The notes: generated by a model from the sequence alone, not told the origin. Counted from the stretch's first letter, positions 22,341 through 33,270 are shown. The stretch is DNA of 64,000 nucleotides from Solea solea (GCF_958295425.1 NC_081145.1:27802889-27866888), one strand, 5' to 3'. Translations and numbers: made by a program.

Positions 22341-22593
22341 TCGTAGAAATAACAGCAACCTTCACTTTGATCGAATGCTTTTTTTATGTGTCATTGTCTG
22401 TAACTTCTTTGTCTGTGATCACATGATCACCAGCAGCTTGTGGCTCGTCTGATTGGCCGACTGTTGTCTCTCTGTGTCTTTGTGTCCAATCATGAAGCCT
22501 GTCACTATTCTGCTCTCACAGCTTCACTGAGGAAACACTGGATCTTTGCTCTGACTGTGATTAGAACAACACTGACTCTAACACTCTACTCAC

Positions 22594-22767
22594 CTCACAG
22601 TCTCCAGTCTGTAGTCTGGACTCTGCCTAAGATCACACAGAGGCTTCACTGCTGAATCATGCAGACCGTTCTTACTCAAGTCCAGGTCTCTCAGGTGGGA
22701 GGAGTTAGACTTCAGAGCTGAGACCAGAGAAGAACAGCTGATCTCTGACAATCTGCAGCCACTCAAC
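22594..22767 (-). CDS. NLR LRR exon B (last recognised)
   Basis: 174 nt, same acceptor and phase as exon A and clearly its tandem duplicate. The second half has drifted ([18 protein letters not shown] instead of [18 protein letters not shown]). It ends in GTGAGG/GTGAGT, so it is not terminal. Confidence 0.8.
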
Positions 22768-25700
22768 CTGAATAAAGAATAAAACATGAGACTTTAGTGT
22801 GTGTGTGTGTGTGCGTCAAATGACTTTAATGTTCATGAAAGGAAAGTTTAAAAAACAACAGCAGCTTCAGTCACTGAACTCACTTCAGAGTCTCCAGTCT
22901 ACAATGTGGACTCTCCAGTCCAGAACACAGCAGCTTCACTCCTGAATCCTGCAGATCCAGGTTGTTACTCAGGTCCAGGTCTCTCAGGTGGGAGGAGTTG
23001 GACTTCAGAACTGAGACCAGAGAAGAACAGCTGATCTCTGACAAACTGCAGCCACTCAACCTGAATAAAGAATAAAAGATGAGAAGTTGCTGCTTGAAAC
23101 CAGTCAGTGTTTGATCATGTGTTCAGAGCTCAAACTCAAACACGTTGGTCCGACCCGGCCCAGAGACACAGACCCGATCAGCACCGACTTCACAGCTGAT
23201 TAAGCAGTTATTAACCAGCTAACGTCACTCGACTACTCTGTGTCTTAATGTAACGTCAGCAGACTTCTCTGGATCTGAACATGGACTGGTTCTGATCAGG
23301 TCTTTGGGTTCACTTTGACCCGTGTTGGAGTCTAATCAGGTTTAGGTGAAAGCAAAAAGAATCACAGTCACATGAAGAGAAAGTTAACAATGAAACATTT
23401 ACAGTAAATAAGTGTTTTCATTCAGTTCAAAGCAAGAATCACAAGCCGCTGATAAATCTGCACTTTGAACTTTCATCATTTAAAACATGTGCAGAAAAAC
23501 AACACAACTGACTCTCAACGTGACAAGAATGATAAACCAAACCATGAATCATCATTGACTGATGATGTCATTGATCATGTCTGAACTTACACAGCCTTCC
23601 TGCAGTTCCTCACAGCTGGAACCAGTCTCTGTTTTCCCTGGTCTGATGTGTTGTACTTGTTCAGATCCAACTCATCCAGAACCTCCTCAGACATCTGCAG
23701 CATGTAGGCCAGAGCTGAGCATTGGATCTCAGAGAGTTCCTGTTCTCTGTTCTTTGACTTCATGAACTCTTGGATCTCCTGATGCACTGATTGGTCGTTC
23801 ATCTCTGTCAGACAGTGGAAGATGTTGATGCTTCTGTCAGGTGAGATGTTCTCTGTGTTCATCTTCTTCAGGTTCTCGATGACTCTCTGGATGATTTCTG
23901 GACTGTTCTGAGTCTGACCCAGAAGACCTCCAAAGAGTCTCTGGTTGGACTCCAGACAGAGTCCATGAAGGAAGCGGACAAACAGGTCCATGTGACCATT
24001 TTCACTTTGAAGTGATTTCTTCATGGCTTCTTTCAGGAGGTTGTCAAGTGAGAGGTTTCTGCTCAACCTGTTTGAGTCCCTGTCTTTGTCTGCTTGTCTG
24101 AAGAAGTCCTGCAGTACCTCTGTCTTCCTGTTGGTGAAACAGTGGAACATGTAGACTGCAGCCAGAAACTCCTGAAAACTCAGATGAACAAAGCAGTAGA
24201 CTGATTTATGGAAGATCACGCTCTCTCTTCTGAAGATTGCTGTACAAACTCCAGAGTACACCAAGGCCTCTGTCACATTAAGACCACACCGCTCCAGGTC
24301 TTCTTGGTAGAACATGATGTCTCCTTTCTGCAGATGTTCAAAGGCCAGCCTCCCCAGCTTCAGAAGAAAGTCCCTGTCGGCCTCCATCAGCTCCCGTGGA
24401 CTCGTCTCATGTCCTTTATCATATTTGTTCTTCTTCCTCTTGGTCTGAACCAGCAGGAAGTGTGAGTACAGGTCTGTCAGGGTCTTGGGCAGCTCTCCTC
24501 TCTGCTCTGTGGTCAACATGTGCTCCAGAACTGTAGCAGTGATCCAGCAGAAGACTGGGATTCGACACATGATGTGGAGGCTCCTGGACGTCTTGATGTG
24601 TGAGTTGATTCTGCTGGACAGATCTTCAGTTCTGGATCTCTTCCTGAAGTACTCGTCCTTCTGGTCGTCAGTGAAGCCTCGTACTTCTGTTACCCTGGCA
24701 ACACATGTAGGAGGGATCTGATTGGCCGCTGCAGGTCGAGAAGTTACCCAGACGAGAGCCGAGGGAAGCAGATTCCCCTGAATGAGGTTGGTCAGCAGCA
24801 CGTTGACTGATGACCTGTGTGTGACGTCAGAAACCAGTGTCCTGCTGCTGAAGTCCAGTGAGAGTCTGCTTTCATCCAGGCCGTCAAAGATGAACAAAGG
24901 TTTACAGACAGCGAGCTCCTCTGCTCTGACCTTCTCTAATGTTGGATAGAAAACATGGAGCAGCGTGAGAAGACTGTGCTGCTGGTCTCTGATCAGGTTC
25001 AGCTCCCTGAATGAAAGCAGAATCAGCAGATTCACATCCTGGTTTTCCAAACCCTTGGCCCAGTCCAGAGTGAACTTCTGCACCGAGAAGGTTTTTCCAA
25101 CACCAGAGACGCCGTTGGTCAGGACGACTCTGATGCTCCCCTGCTGGTCAGGTAAGGCTTTAAAGATGTCGCAGCACTTGATGGGAGTGTCCTGGACCAT
25201 CTTCTTCTTGGAGGTCGTCTCCAGCTGCATCACCTCATGTTGAGTATTGACCTCTTCACTCTGTCCCTCTGTGATGTAGAGCTCAGTGAAGATCCTGTTC
25301 AGGAGGGTTCTACTTCCTCTTCCTTCAGTTCCTTCAGTCACATGTTCAAATCTGCTCCTCAGACTGATCTTATGTTCATCTAGAACCTTCTGCAGACCAA
25401 CATCTGCTGAAAGACAAGAGACAAAGAATGTGAGCAGCTGAGGATTATTTTCATCAGTGTCATGTTTTTCTGTGACGTTGTTGTTTTATGTTGTTTGTTG
25501 TCAAATGAAAAACTACATTTTCACTGTAATGACTTGATTAACTTTATTCTGAAAGACTGAATCATTCTAGAAGAACTGTGATGATTGTGAAGGAAAGAGT
25601 ATCATCTGCATACAAGAGAACAATCATGAGAGAAAAGCCGCAAAATGAGGGTAAACCCTTCATTTCTTTAACCTGCAGGGGGCAGCAGAGAGTTTAACTC

Positions 25701-28700
25701 CTTCATCGAGTTAACATTAGTAACATTTTGAACTTTTAAACAGTTTTCTCCTGTTTTTTCCATTTTGTAAAGTCTGCTAGTGCTGATGGGAGCTGCTCTC
25801 CTTATGAGTCTTACTCTGTACACTGATGGTCTGTGGTCCATGTCCTGTCCTGGGTCTTTTCCCACACTGGGGACAGCAGGAGTCTCCTGGTGGACCAGAC
25901 TGGTCCCAGTATGAGGAGATGCAGCGTCTGCAGAACAGATGACCACAGCTGGTGGAGACTGGATCCTTCAGGACGTCCTGACACAGAGGACAGCGGGACG
26001 TCTGCTCGTCCACAGAAACAGCAAACGCATCTCTGTGAAGACATTTCTTTATTACTAACATGTCAGGGACAGGTGGATGCGTGTCTGTGAAGACATTTCT
26101 TTATTACTGACATGTCAGGGACAGGTGGACATGCCTCTGCGAAGACATTTCTTTATTACTAACATGTCAGGGACAGGTGGACGCGTGTCTGTGAAGACAT
26201 TTCTCTATTACTGACATGTCAGGGACAGGTGGACTTGTGTCTGTGAAGACATTTCTTTATTACTAACATGTCAGGGACAGGTGGACGCGTGTCTGTGAAG
26301 ACATTTCTCTATTACTGACATGTCAGGGACAGGTGGACTTGTCTGACGGCGCTGTGTCAGGATTTCAACAGGTAAGTTTACGTGTTGTATGTTTGTTTAC
26401 TGAAGTTAACGTTACTGCAGCGTAACATGTGCTTGAACTGGGATCCATGTAACGCTAACTTAAGATATGAGTGTGTAGTTTTATGTCATGGCTATATAGC
26501 TGACTACATGAAAAGCTAACTGAATATAGACAGTAACTGTTGAACAGCTCACTGTTATGTTTATCTTGTCCTCACAGTGACCTCTGACCCTGATGTGAGG
26601 AGGAGTCAGGAGGCCAGTCAGTGTGAATCTGTTCACACGGACAGAAAAAGAAAATGAGTCGAGAAGAACAAGACGAGTGCCACAGTCACAACTTTATTGT
26701 TAAAGGTTTCTTACCCTTTTCTAGGGTGGAGGTGAGTAAACTGTTGCTATTGTTAACCAGTTAAACCTAGATTATCTCAGATTATCTCAGCCTAGATTAT
26801 GAGTTTTTAAGTAATAATAATACAACCATGTTATTGTTATGTTTTGTGTTCTAATGTCGACACTGATTTTACCTCTGTAAGTTTCTGTCAGATCCTTAAT
26901 GAAAATGACTTGTCACTTGTTTGTAATTGTTCTTTTTGCACTGAAAATAAATTGTAGATCATTTTTTTATGTAAAAAAACTGCATTGAGTGTAAAAATAA
27001 AAACTAATGATGGATTGTTTCCATAATGTGTTATTTTCTTTTTTAGAAATGATATAAAACTGGTATCAAAGAAAGTATCGACCAGGAACCGGTATCGAAA
27101 CAATTTGATTGATACCCAGCCCTACTCTCTGACTCGTCAATGGTTTGACTCATTGATCAGTTTGATCAGATTCTGAATCAGGTCAGAGTGTTTTGTCCCT
27201 CACACACATTCATTTCACATGTGTGTGTGTGTGTTTTCTGTCTTTGTGAGGACACTCAGGTTTGGTTATGAACCTTCACTTTTATGAATCTGACAAACTG
27301 TCTCTTACCTTGTCTCTGAGGCTCCAGGTTCATGACTGAAGACTAGAGGTTCGCTCATAGACCAGTCACTCTTCACAGACAGACCTCTGGGTCCTGGAGA
27401 CTCTGCTCTCCGTCTCTGGTTCTGACCTCTGCAAACACAAACATCACATCCATCACTGATGATGGTCTTTGTTTAGACACTTGGATCAGAAAGCAGCCTC
27501 AGTGTCAGTGTGACCTCCAGAGTCTGGAGTGAAGGCAAAGATCTTGACAGAGTCAAACCACTGAATGACTTCTTTTCTCTAGATTTGATGATCCACATGT
27601 GACACCCTCACTGACAGATTTACAGCTCGTGGTCGCTGATCTTTGTGTATAAATGGATCTTCTACAGGTACAGTCAGCATTTAGACATGATGGTAGTCTA
27701 CAGGACCTGATGGTCTATCAAAGAATTGCTCTTCTGAACTGAGTGATGCTTTCTGATTGAAAAACTGATAGAGAATCATATTGTTCCAGAGCTATGGAAG
27801 CGTTCTATTATCATTCCTGTGCTGAAGCTCATGTCCGGCTGAAAACTAAGATTTTAGGCCAATAACACCAACAAGTACGGTCATAAAGTGTTTCAATGTG
27901 ATCAAGCCTGGTGTTTCTGAACATTTAGACAAAGATAAGTACAATGGAAGTCATGTGACCTCGTTTAAAAACCCACAGCTGACGACAAATGACTTTAAAT
28001 CTCTATTTGATTTAGACAAACCTCCTCCTTGTTGGCAGAAGTCTAACGTCTGCATGCAGAGGACACATGTCTTCTCAGTGTCTCTCAGTTAGAAAATATG
28101 GCCAAAGGTCAATCAAGGTCATGTGACCTCCACGCAGAAAGACCCAGGTCGTGAACCCGGTCTTCTTGCTGCAAAGGCAACAGTGCTAACCACTACCAAA
28201 GCAACACATCGAGGGTCAAGTACTGATAATGATTCACTGTCTCCACAGCTGGACCACTGACGGCTGTGGACACATTAGCAGGTGGATCATCAAGGTGCTG
28301 CGAGCGCTCGTCTTCTCTTCACTCTGTACACTAAAGGGTGTAGAAGCAGTAACTTTGTAAAATGATATTTAAAGCACATGCTGATGACTGCCCCTCCCTC
28401 TGTGACAGAGAGACTGACTTGTTACGAAGCATCATCTCATGCTAAATACGAATAAAAACTAAGGAGATGATTTTCAATCCACATCATCTCCTCAATCTTA
28501 ATCTGTTTGATGTCATTGTAGAACTAGTCACAGTAATCGTTATTATTACTAATGATTATCAATTAATTTCACAGATTCTAATTTAATTCACTATAAGATG
28601 AGCCCAATCTTTTGTTTGTATTTGTTCATATTATTATTTTCAGTCAGTCAGTCATCATCTACTGCTTTATCCTCCACCAGAGGGTCGCGGGGGGTGCTGT

Positions 28701-29394
28701 GCCAATCTCAGCTACATCGGGCGATAGGCGGGGTACACCCTGGACAGTTCGCCAGTCCATCGCAGGGCCACACACAGATAAAGACAAACAACCATTCACT
28801 CTCACACTCACTCCTATGGTCAATTTGGAGTGTCCAATTTACCTATCCCCACATTGCATGTTTTTGGACTGTGGGAGGAAGCCGGAGTACCCGGAGAGAA
28901 CCCACGCACACACAGGGAGAACATGCAAACTCCATGCAGAACGGCCCTTGTTCCAACCGGGGCTCGAACCTGGGTCTTCTTGCTGCAAGGCGAGAGTGCT
29001 AACCACTACACCACCGTGTGTCCCATTATTATTTTCATATTTATTTTATTTTTGGCATTTGTGTTTATCACACAAACAAGTGTGTTGTTGTCTCTTACTT
29101 TGTCTCTGAGGCTCCAGGTTCATGACTGAAGACTGGAGGTTCGCTCGTAGACCAGTCACTCTTCACAGACAGTGATTTATATATTCATATATTTACAGAG
29201 TTCATTTGAGCAAAATAACTTGTTTTATACTGTAAATTGTAAACCTAATATATAAAAAAGCACCTTTTCCCTTTGTTGTTGTCATTAGTTTGTGCAAATG
29301 AGCTCCTCACTGACTTATCACTGGTCCACTGAAAGCATCATATTGAAAGAACTTTAAAGAGTTACCTCTCAGTTGGATTGAAAATCTCGTCCAT
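22594..29394 (-). CDS. Fish-type NLR: RING, FISNA-NACHT, LRR (3' end incomplete)
   Basis: Minus-strand exons 29366-29394, 27309-27428, 25815-26032, 23591-25406, 22884-23060 and 22594-22767 join with consistent phases to about 844 residues. Order: start MDEIFNPTE; a Ser/Pro/Arg-rich linker (10-50); a C3HC4 RING (about 64-105); FISNA (about 125-215); NACHT with Walker [10 protein letters not shown] (about 221-229) and Walker [10 protein letters not shown] (about 293-301); winged-helix/superhelical region to about 728; then two LRR exons. Proteins of this build are cytosolic innate sensors of the expanded fish NLR class. The last exon seen ends with a donor, so more LRR or a B30.2 exon should follow. 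None was recognised down to the HARBI1-like gene, so the gene may be truncated or a terminal exon missed. No frameshift was seen. Confidence 0.85.
22884..23060 (-). CDS. NLR LRR exon A
   Basis: 177 nt, acceptor CTTTATTCAG, donor GTGAGT, phase 2 at both ends. Encodes [18 protein letters not shown], then LRDLDLSNN and [13 protein letters not shown], a standard vertebrate ribonuclease-inhibitor-type LRR pair. Confidence 0.9.
23591..25406 (-). CDS. NLR exon 4, FISNA-NACHT
   Basis: Single 1,816-nt exon (acceptor CTTGTCTTTCAG, donor GTAAGT), as usual for this family. Walker [10 protein letters not shown], Walker [13 protein letters not shown], a sensor-like [12 protein letters not shown] and the downstream [18 protein letters not shown] block are all intact, so ATP binding is expected. 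Confidence 0.95.
25815..26032 (-). CDS. NLR exon 3, RING finger
   Basis: Bounded by CTTCACAG and GTAAGA. It encodes CPLC, then CGHLFCRRC and CCPQC, a C3HC4 RING. A RING here suggests ubiquitin-ligase coupling or a structural zinc module. The acceptor lies at the edge of a 52-bp minisatellite that repeats the acceptor sequence. Confidence 0.85.
26033..26344. repeat. 52-bp minisatellite, six copies, containing the RING-exon acceptor
   Basis: CTGTGAAGACATTTCT recurs at 26033, 26085, 26137 (one change), 26189, 26241 and 26293, exactly 52 bp apart. On the minus strand each unit ends AGAAATGTCTTCACAG, the sequence used as splice acceptor of the RING exon. The array thus places up to six near-identical acceptor-like sites in tandem. 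Confidence 0.9.
26345..27300. other. NLR intron, no further exon seen
   Basis: AT-rich intronic sequence with short dispersed repeats and a CAGCCTAGATTATGAG-type duplication near 26770-26800. Nothing coding was recognised. Confidence 0.5.
27309..27428 (-). CDS. NLR exon 2 (linker)
   Basis: Acceptor TGTTTGCAG, donor GTAAGA, 120 nt. Only one frame is open. It encodes a Ser/Pro/Arg-rich segment with [19 protein letters not shown], typical of the N-terminal linker of fish NLRs. A truncated second copy lies at about 29096-29174. Confidence 0.75.
27775..28515 (+). mobile_element. Degenerate LINE reverse transcriptase in NLR intron 1
   Basis: Plus strand, in broken frames: [11 protein letters not shown] near 27795, LLFTLYT near 28312, HADDC near 28378 and KTKEMIFNP near 28458. 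These are the ordered motifs of a CR1/L2-like non-LTR reverse transcriptase, riddled with stops and deletions. It is antisense to the NLR gene. Confidence 0.7.
28643..29024 (-). mobile_element. tRNA-derived SINE, full length, with 13-bp target-site duplication
   Basis: On the minus strand the head reads GTGGTGTAGTGGTTAGCACT (A box), then GGTTCGAGCC (B box), and a body with GGAGTTTGCATGTTCTCCC and CCCACAGTCCAAAAACATG. Flanks carry the perfect direct repeat ATTATTATTTTCA at 28630-28642 and 29025-29037. It lies in NLR intron 1 in the sense orientation of that gene. The plus-strand open frames across it have no coding meaning. Confidence 0.9.
29096..29174 (-). pseudogene. Truncated duplicate of NLR exon 2
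   Basis: Near-identical to the 3' two thirds of exon 2 (27309-27428) including GGCTCCAGGTTCATGACTGA. It stops abruptly at CTTCACAGACAG, where the rest of the exon and its acceptor are replaced by AT-rich DNA. It has no acceptor, so it cannot be spliced as an exon. Confidence 0.75.
29366..29394 (-). CDS. NLR exon 1 (start exon)
   Basis: Encodes MDEIFNPTE plus AG, followed by GTAACT. Phase 2 matches the next exon's first base (AG + A = Arg). It is chosen as start from the phase match and position. The short length makes it less certain than the other exons. Confidence 0.55.
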
Positions 29395-30299
29395 GTTTCC
29401 TGGACAACGTCTGATGTGGATCTGTGTTCAGTGCAGTGACCAATCACACGAGAGAAAACTGTAATACAACAGCAGTTTTCTGTTAGAGAAGGTGTTTTAT
29501 CAAATCTGCACTTCATGTTAATTGCATGTAGCTCAAACTTCTGTGGCCACACTGAAGGTGATTGAGTTACATGTGTGTGCTATAGCACCTTTGTCCAGTA
29601 GATGGTGCTAAGCTACTCTGTATGTTAGTGAAGGGCTGTCGTCTGCATTAACGTCAGCTGCATGGAAGACAAAGTTTCATGTTTTGATATCCAGAGACAT
29701 CACAAACACACGAGCCTCTGACTTTATCAGCAAATCCTGCCTTTAGTTAGATTTCCCAAGTGTCCATTTGAAGATTAGAAAATGCCACACAGTAAAAGTA
29801 CTTCATACTACTGTGCATGAAGTAAATAAAGTAATTTGTCCAATAACATTGAAACCATAGACTAGTATAAAAATAAGTGGATTTGATACTACTTCAAATA
29901 TAGACAAATAACCTGTTTTGTTCAAGTCAACTTTGACCTTGGATTATTCCAAAAGTACACAGTAAAAGTACTACTTGTGAATTAAGTACTACTTATAGTA
30001 TTTAAAACCTAATAAATTATGAAAAAAAAAAAAAATCTAAAAAAATTCAATTAAATGAAATACAAATGCGTTTTATTTGACATAATTATTTAATTTTAAT
30101 CAAAGTGATCATTTATAGTCGTTTGGATTATTTAATCTAATGAAAACCGGAAATGGACTGCTTGGTTTGGACCGTTTGAGGAGAATTGACGTGAAGGCGA
30201 AAACATGACGCACTTTAGGAAAGTTAGGAAACAGTTAGGAAAAACAAATGACGACTGACGAAACTTAAGTACATTTTATACCTATAAATATATATATAT
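29395..30299. other. Intergenic, AT-rich
   Basis: Contains 'AAAGTACT' dispersed-repeat words near 29800-30000 and a TA run before the hAT element. No gene seen. Confidence 0.5.
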
Positions 30300-31009
30300 C
30301 AGGGGTCGCGTTAACCGAATATTTTCCGTCATTGACCGTTTTTTTAAAACGGTCAATGACGGACAAATCTGAGAGCCATCCGTCATTTTGACAGATTGCA
30401 ATTCACACCCCTAAAAACTATGTTGATAAAAGAGGTGAAAAAAGAGGGATAGATGCAGATGAAGGACAAACTCAGCCCTTGCCTCAGCGGAGCGAGGAAG
30501 CGGCAGTAAGGAGGTTAGGCGAGTTCAGTGGGAGCGGGAGTTCTCCTGGCTGAGGAGGGCGGATAGAAAAATGTTATGCGACAAAATAAAGATTCCCATC
30601 GGAGAATCTGAGCATAATCTCTGACCTGGACACCGTACTCAATGCATCTCGCTATCCTTGTAGTGCTGACAGCGTGTTAAAGAGCTATGGACAGGAGGCT
30701 TTGGAGCGCGTCTGTGACCGGTGCAGCTGATCCACTGGTGCAGAAGGAGCGCATGTTGCGGGATTTCCTACCACGCGCAACTACGCGCAAGCAGGCACGC
30801 CATTTAAGTCCATGTGGACCAGGAGGAAGGTGTGAGACTGTGCGTTTAGGCCACAGGTGAACTGTTCATATTCCACTGCAATATGAACAATGCAACTGAA
30901 TATGTCATTATTATCATTTAAAGTGACCGGTAAAAATGGATTATGACGGGATTTTTATGACCCTGTCAGTCAAAATGACAGACAACGAAAAAGTCTAGCG
31001 CAACCTCTG
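30300..31009. mobile_element. hAT-type transposon remnant with 8-bp target-site duplication
   Basis: Left end CAGGGGTCGCGTTAACC and right end GCGCAACCTCTG form short terminal inverted repeats (CAGrGGTyGCGyTA). Both flanks carry ATATATAT (30292-30299 and 31010-31017), though the site is TA-rich. Inside, plus-strand fragments such as DLDTVLNASRYPC and YGQEALERVCD resemble hAT transposase-like proteins of the ZNF862/C17orf113 type, interrupted by stops. A decayed non-autonomous copy. Confidence 0.75.
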
Positions 31010-31041
<32 letters not shown>

Positions 31042-31137
31042 ATACACACACTGTATACATATATATACATATGAAATTACTTCTGTTCTGATACTCAAGT
31101 ACAGTAAATGTCATGAACTTTACAGTCACAGTAAAAA

Positions 31138-31186
31138 AGTCACTTTTTTACTCGAGTAAAGACTTTACTCGAGTAAAAAAGTGACT
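31138..31186. repeat. Perfect 24-bp inverted repeat with 1-nt spacer
   Basis: The left arm (31138-31161) is the exact reverse complement of the right arm (31163-31186), each with a central ACTCGAGT. It would form a near loopless hairpin. Flanking words (ACTCAAGTA, TTTTACTC) suggest it is the centre of a palindromic MITE. Confidence 0.85.
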
Positions 31187-32700
31187 TCAACTTCTACCAA
31201 AGTCATTTCCTGGTCACATACTTGTACTTTTACTCAAGTATCCCTTAAAGGTACTTGACACACTAAATCATCATATATAATCATCATAATCGCGTCAACA
31301 CTCACCTTTCTGTTCTTGTGCTGCACAGTTAAAAAGGCACCTGAAGCAAAGTCTCAGAATAGTCGCACTGTCACTGCTCCTCCCTCAGGATTGACAGGAA
31401 ATGGAAATAGTTTTCTGTGCAGTTCAGTCCTGAACAGCCTGCACATGAGCTGCGGGCCGCCTCTCATCATTTCACAGATACATACTATATAGTAATATAA
31501 TATTTAAAGTTGCTGTAAACTGTGGAACAAAAACCTACGGAAAATCCACAGTGTGTATTTTGTAGAACATTTTTCTGTTAACTGTTTATTTGACGTCATC
31601 AAACTTGTAATAACAGGTCAACACATTTTAAATATGTCTGCAGTTTTATTGCCAACAAATGTTGTTTCACAGAATATAAAGCTCACTATTATTATTATTA
31701 TTATTATTACATTAATATCATTCTTACATTGATGTTATATTAATATAATGATCAATAACTCATGATCATATTGTTAGGAACAATAACAACATGTTAAAAG
31801 TAGTTCTATAACTCCACATTCTTTCACTGTTTGTTAACTTTAACTGACGTGTGAATAGGAGTTGTAAATGACCTTTAATATCCCACAGCGTATTCTCAAA
31901 ATGTGTATTCTTATTTCCTGTTTTTAGGTTGGTGCTTTTATTTTGATAGAGTGTAACCGGAAAAGGAAAAAAGACGAAGCTGCAGGTCTATAAAAGTTCA
32001 AAAACGTTAAGAAAATGTTTACTAATAAGTTGTTTTAGCACCTGGCTGATAATGACACGAGGTTTGTCATCATTTCGTTTTAATGTTGTGCTTAATGCTT
32101 CATAGTAATGTGACGTGCTTTTATAGTTTTGCATTGTTTTATACCAGTGTATTTTAAGCTAGCAATAACGCTGTTTTATTGCGAGGAATGTCGGTCTGAA
32201 ACAGACAGTTGCTTGTTTGCTACTATAAATAAACTATACATTATTTTTGTGCGTATTAATAACAATTCTTGAGGTTAAAGCTGTGAAATGACAGTTAAAA
32301 TATCGAATTTTAAGTGAAATATGTTTGTTTATTGCACTGTATTCTGAGGTTGTCATTGAGCTAAAACAGGTTAAAGGGTTACTTCATGATTGTGAATGAG
32401 GATTCATTTTCAGTTAAAGGTTAAAAACACACTTTTTTTGATATTGTTGAACATGTTGAAGTTGGTAATACTTTATTGTTGTTTCATTCCATAGCTCTTA
32501 CGGTGAGTTCAGAGTGTGTTCAAGGTGTCAAAGGTTTAAATGGAGCAACGTTATCATCTATTCAGCGCAAAAATAAACACTTGTGAACCATCAGTTCGAC
32601 CATCATTCAGTTGCTGGTCTCCCGCAGTGGCCAGCAGGAGGCGCTGCTCCCAGCGGAGGTGACAGAGAAATGTTAAATCCAGCGTCTCTTCTCCTCTGTT
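31187..32700. other. Intergenic; TATAAAAG at ~31990
   Basis: AT-rich. A TATAAAAG word lies near 31990 and a donor-like ACGGTGAGTTC near 32500. These could belong to the possible exon at 32748, but nothing firm was found. Confidence 0.35.
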
Positions 32701-32727
32701 CCCCCCCCCCCCCCCCCCCCCCCCCCC
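32701..32727. repeat. Poly-C homopolymer
   Basis: 27 consecutive C. It ends a pyrimidine tract directly before an AG acceptor. The exact length is doubtful in any assembly. Confidence 0.9.
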
Positions 32728-32747
32728 GCTCTGTCAGAGTTCCCAGC

Positions 32748-32914
32748 ATGCCTCTGTCTGACTCTGGTGGATCGCTGAAGCTCGGCCGTCTGCTGCGGGG
32801 AGGCACGGCCTGCAGGGGGCTCCCTCCTCCAGGCGACTGCAGCTCCACACTCCTGAGACAAATGTCCACAAAGAAAGACTGGAGGAGTAAAGCAGAGAGG
32901 AGGACAGAGTTACT
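32748..32914 (+). CDS. Possible first coding exon of an unidentified plus-strand gene
   Basis: After a pyrimidine tract and CTGTCAG acceptor, ATG 32748 opens a 55-codon frame (MPLSDSGGSLKLGRLL, later STLLRQMSTKKDWRS) ending at consensus donor GTGAGT in phase 2. Codon composition is plausible, but no family was recognised and no partner exon was found before irx5. It could be the start of a longer plus-strand gene, possibly running past irx5, or a chance frame. Confidence 0.35.
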
Positions 32915-33023
32915 GTGAGTACATGAGGTCCTGACGGAGAGAGATTGGTAACCACACACTTCCTTCCTCCTACACTGTTAAGTTTGTTTGCGGCTTTATT
33001 CCACTCAGTTTGTGAACCACTCA

Positions 33024-33270
33024 CTCTCCCGCACCAAACTCCATAGAGAAAATCAACGATTTCACATCACAGCGCGCAGGGGTTGCGGATCCACTGCTGC
33101 ACCCCATAATAAGTTCAGATGTGCCCATTTGTAACCTTAGTGTTTGGAATCCTTCAATCAAGTGTATTTAAGTGACACAAAGTGACCACACGAGGCAGCA
33201 GCAGACCAGCAGCTCCTGTGTCCCTGTGAGCTAAACACTGTGATTCTCTCAATGGGGTTTGGTGAGCGCT
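33024..33270. mobile_element. MITE, common family
   Basis: CTCTCCCGCACCAAACTCC at the left, TCTCAATGGGGTTTGGTGAG at the right, and the diagnostic body words AGCAGCAGACCAGCAGCTCC in between. Same orientation as the 2471 copy. Confidence 0.8.

Noticed and set aside
28598..29129. Three overlapping plus-strand frames of 99-165 codons
   Set aside because: They run across the antisense strand of a SINE bounded by a target-site duplication. The frames recur wherever this SINE occurs and are not a gene.
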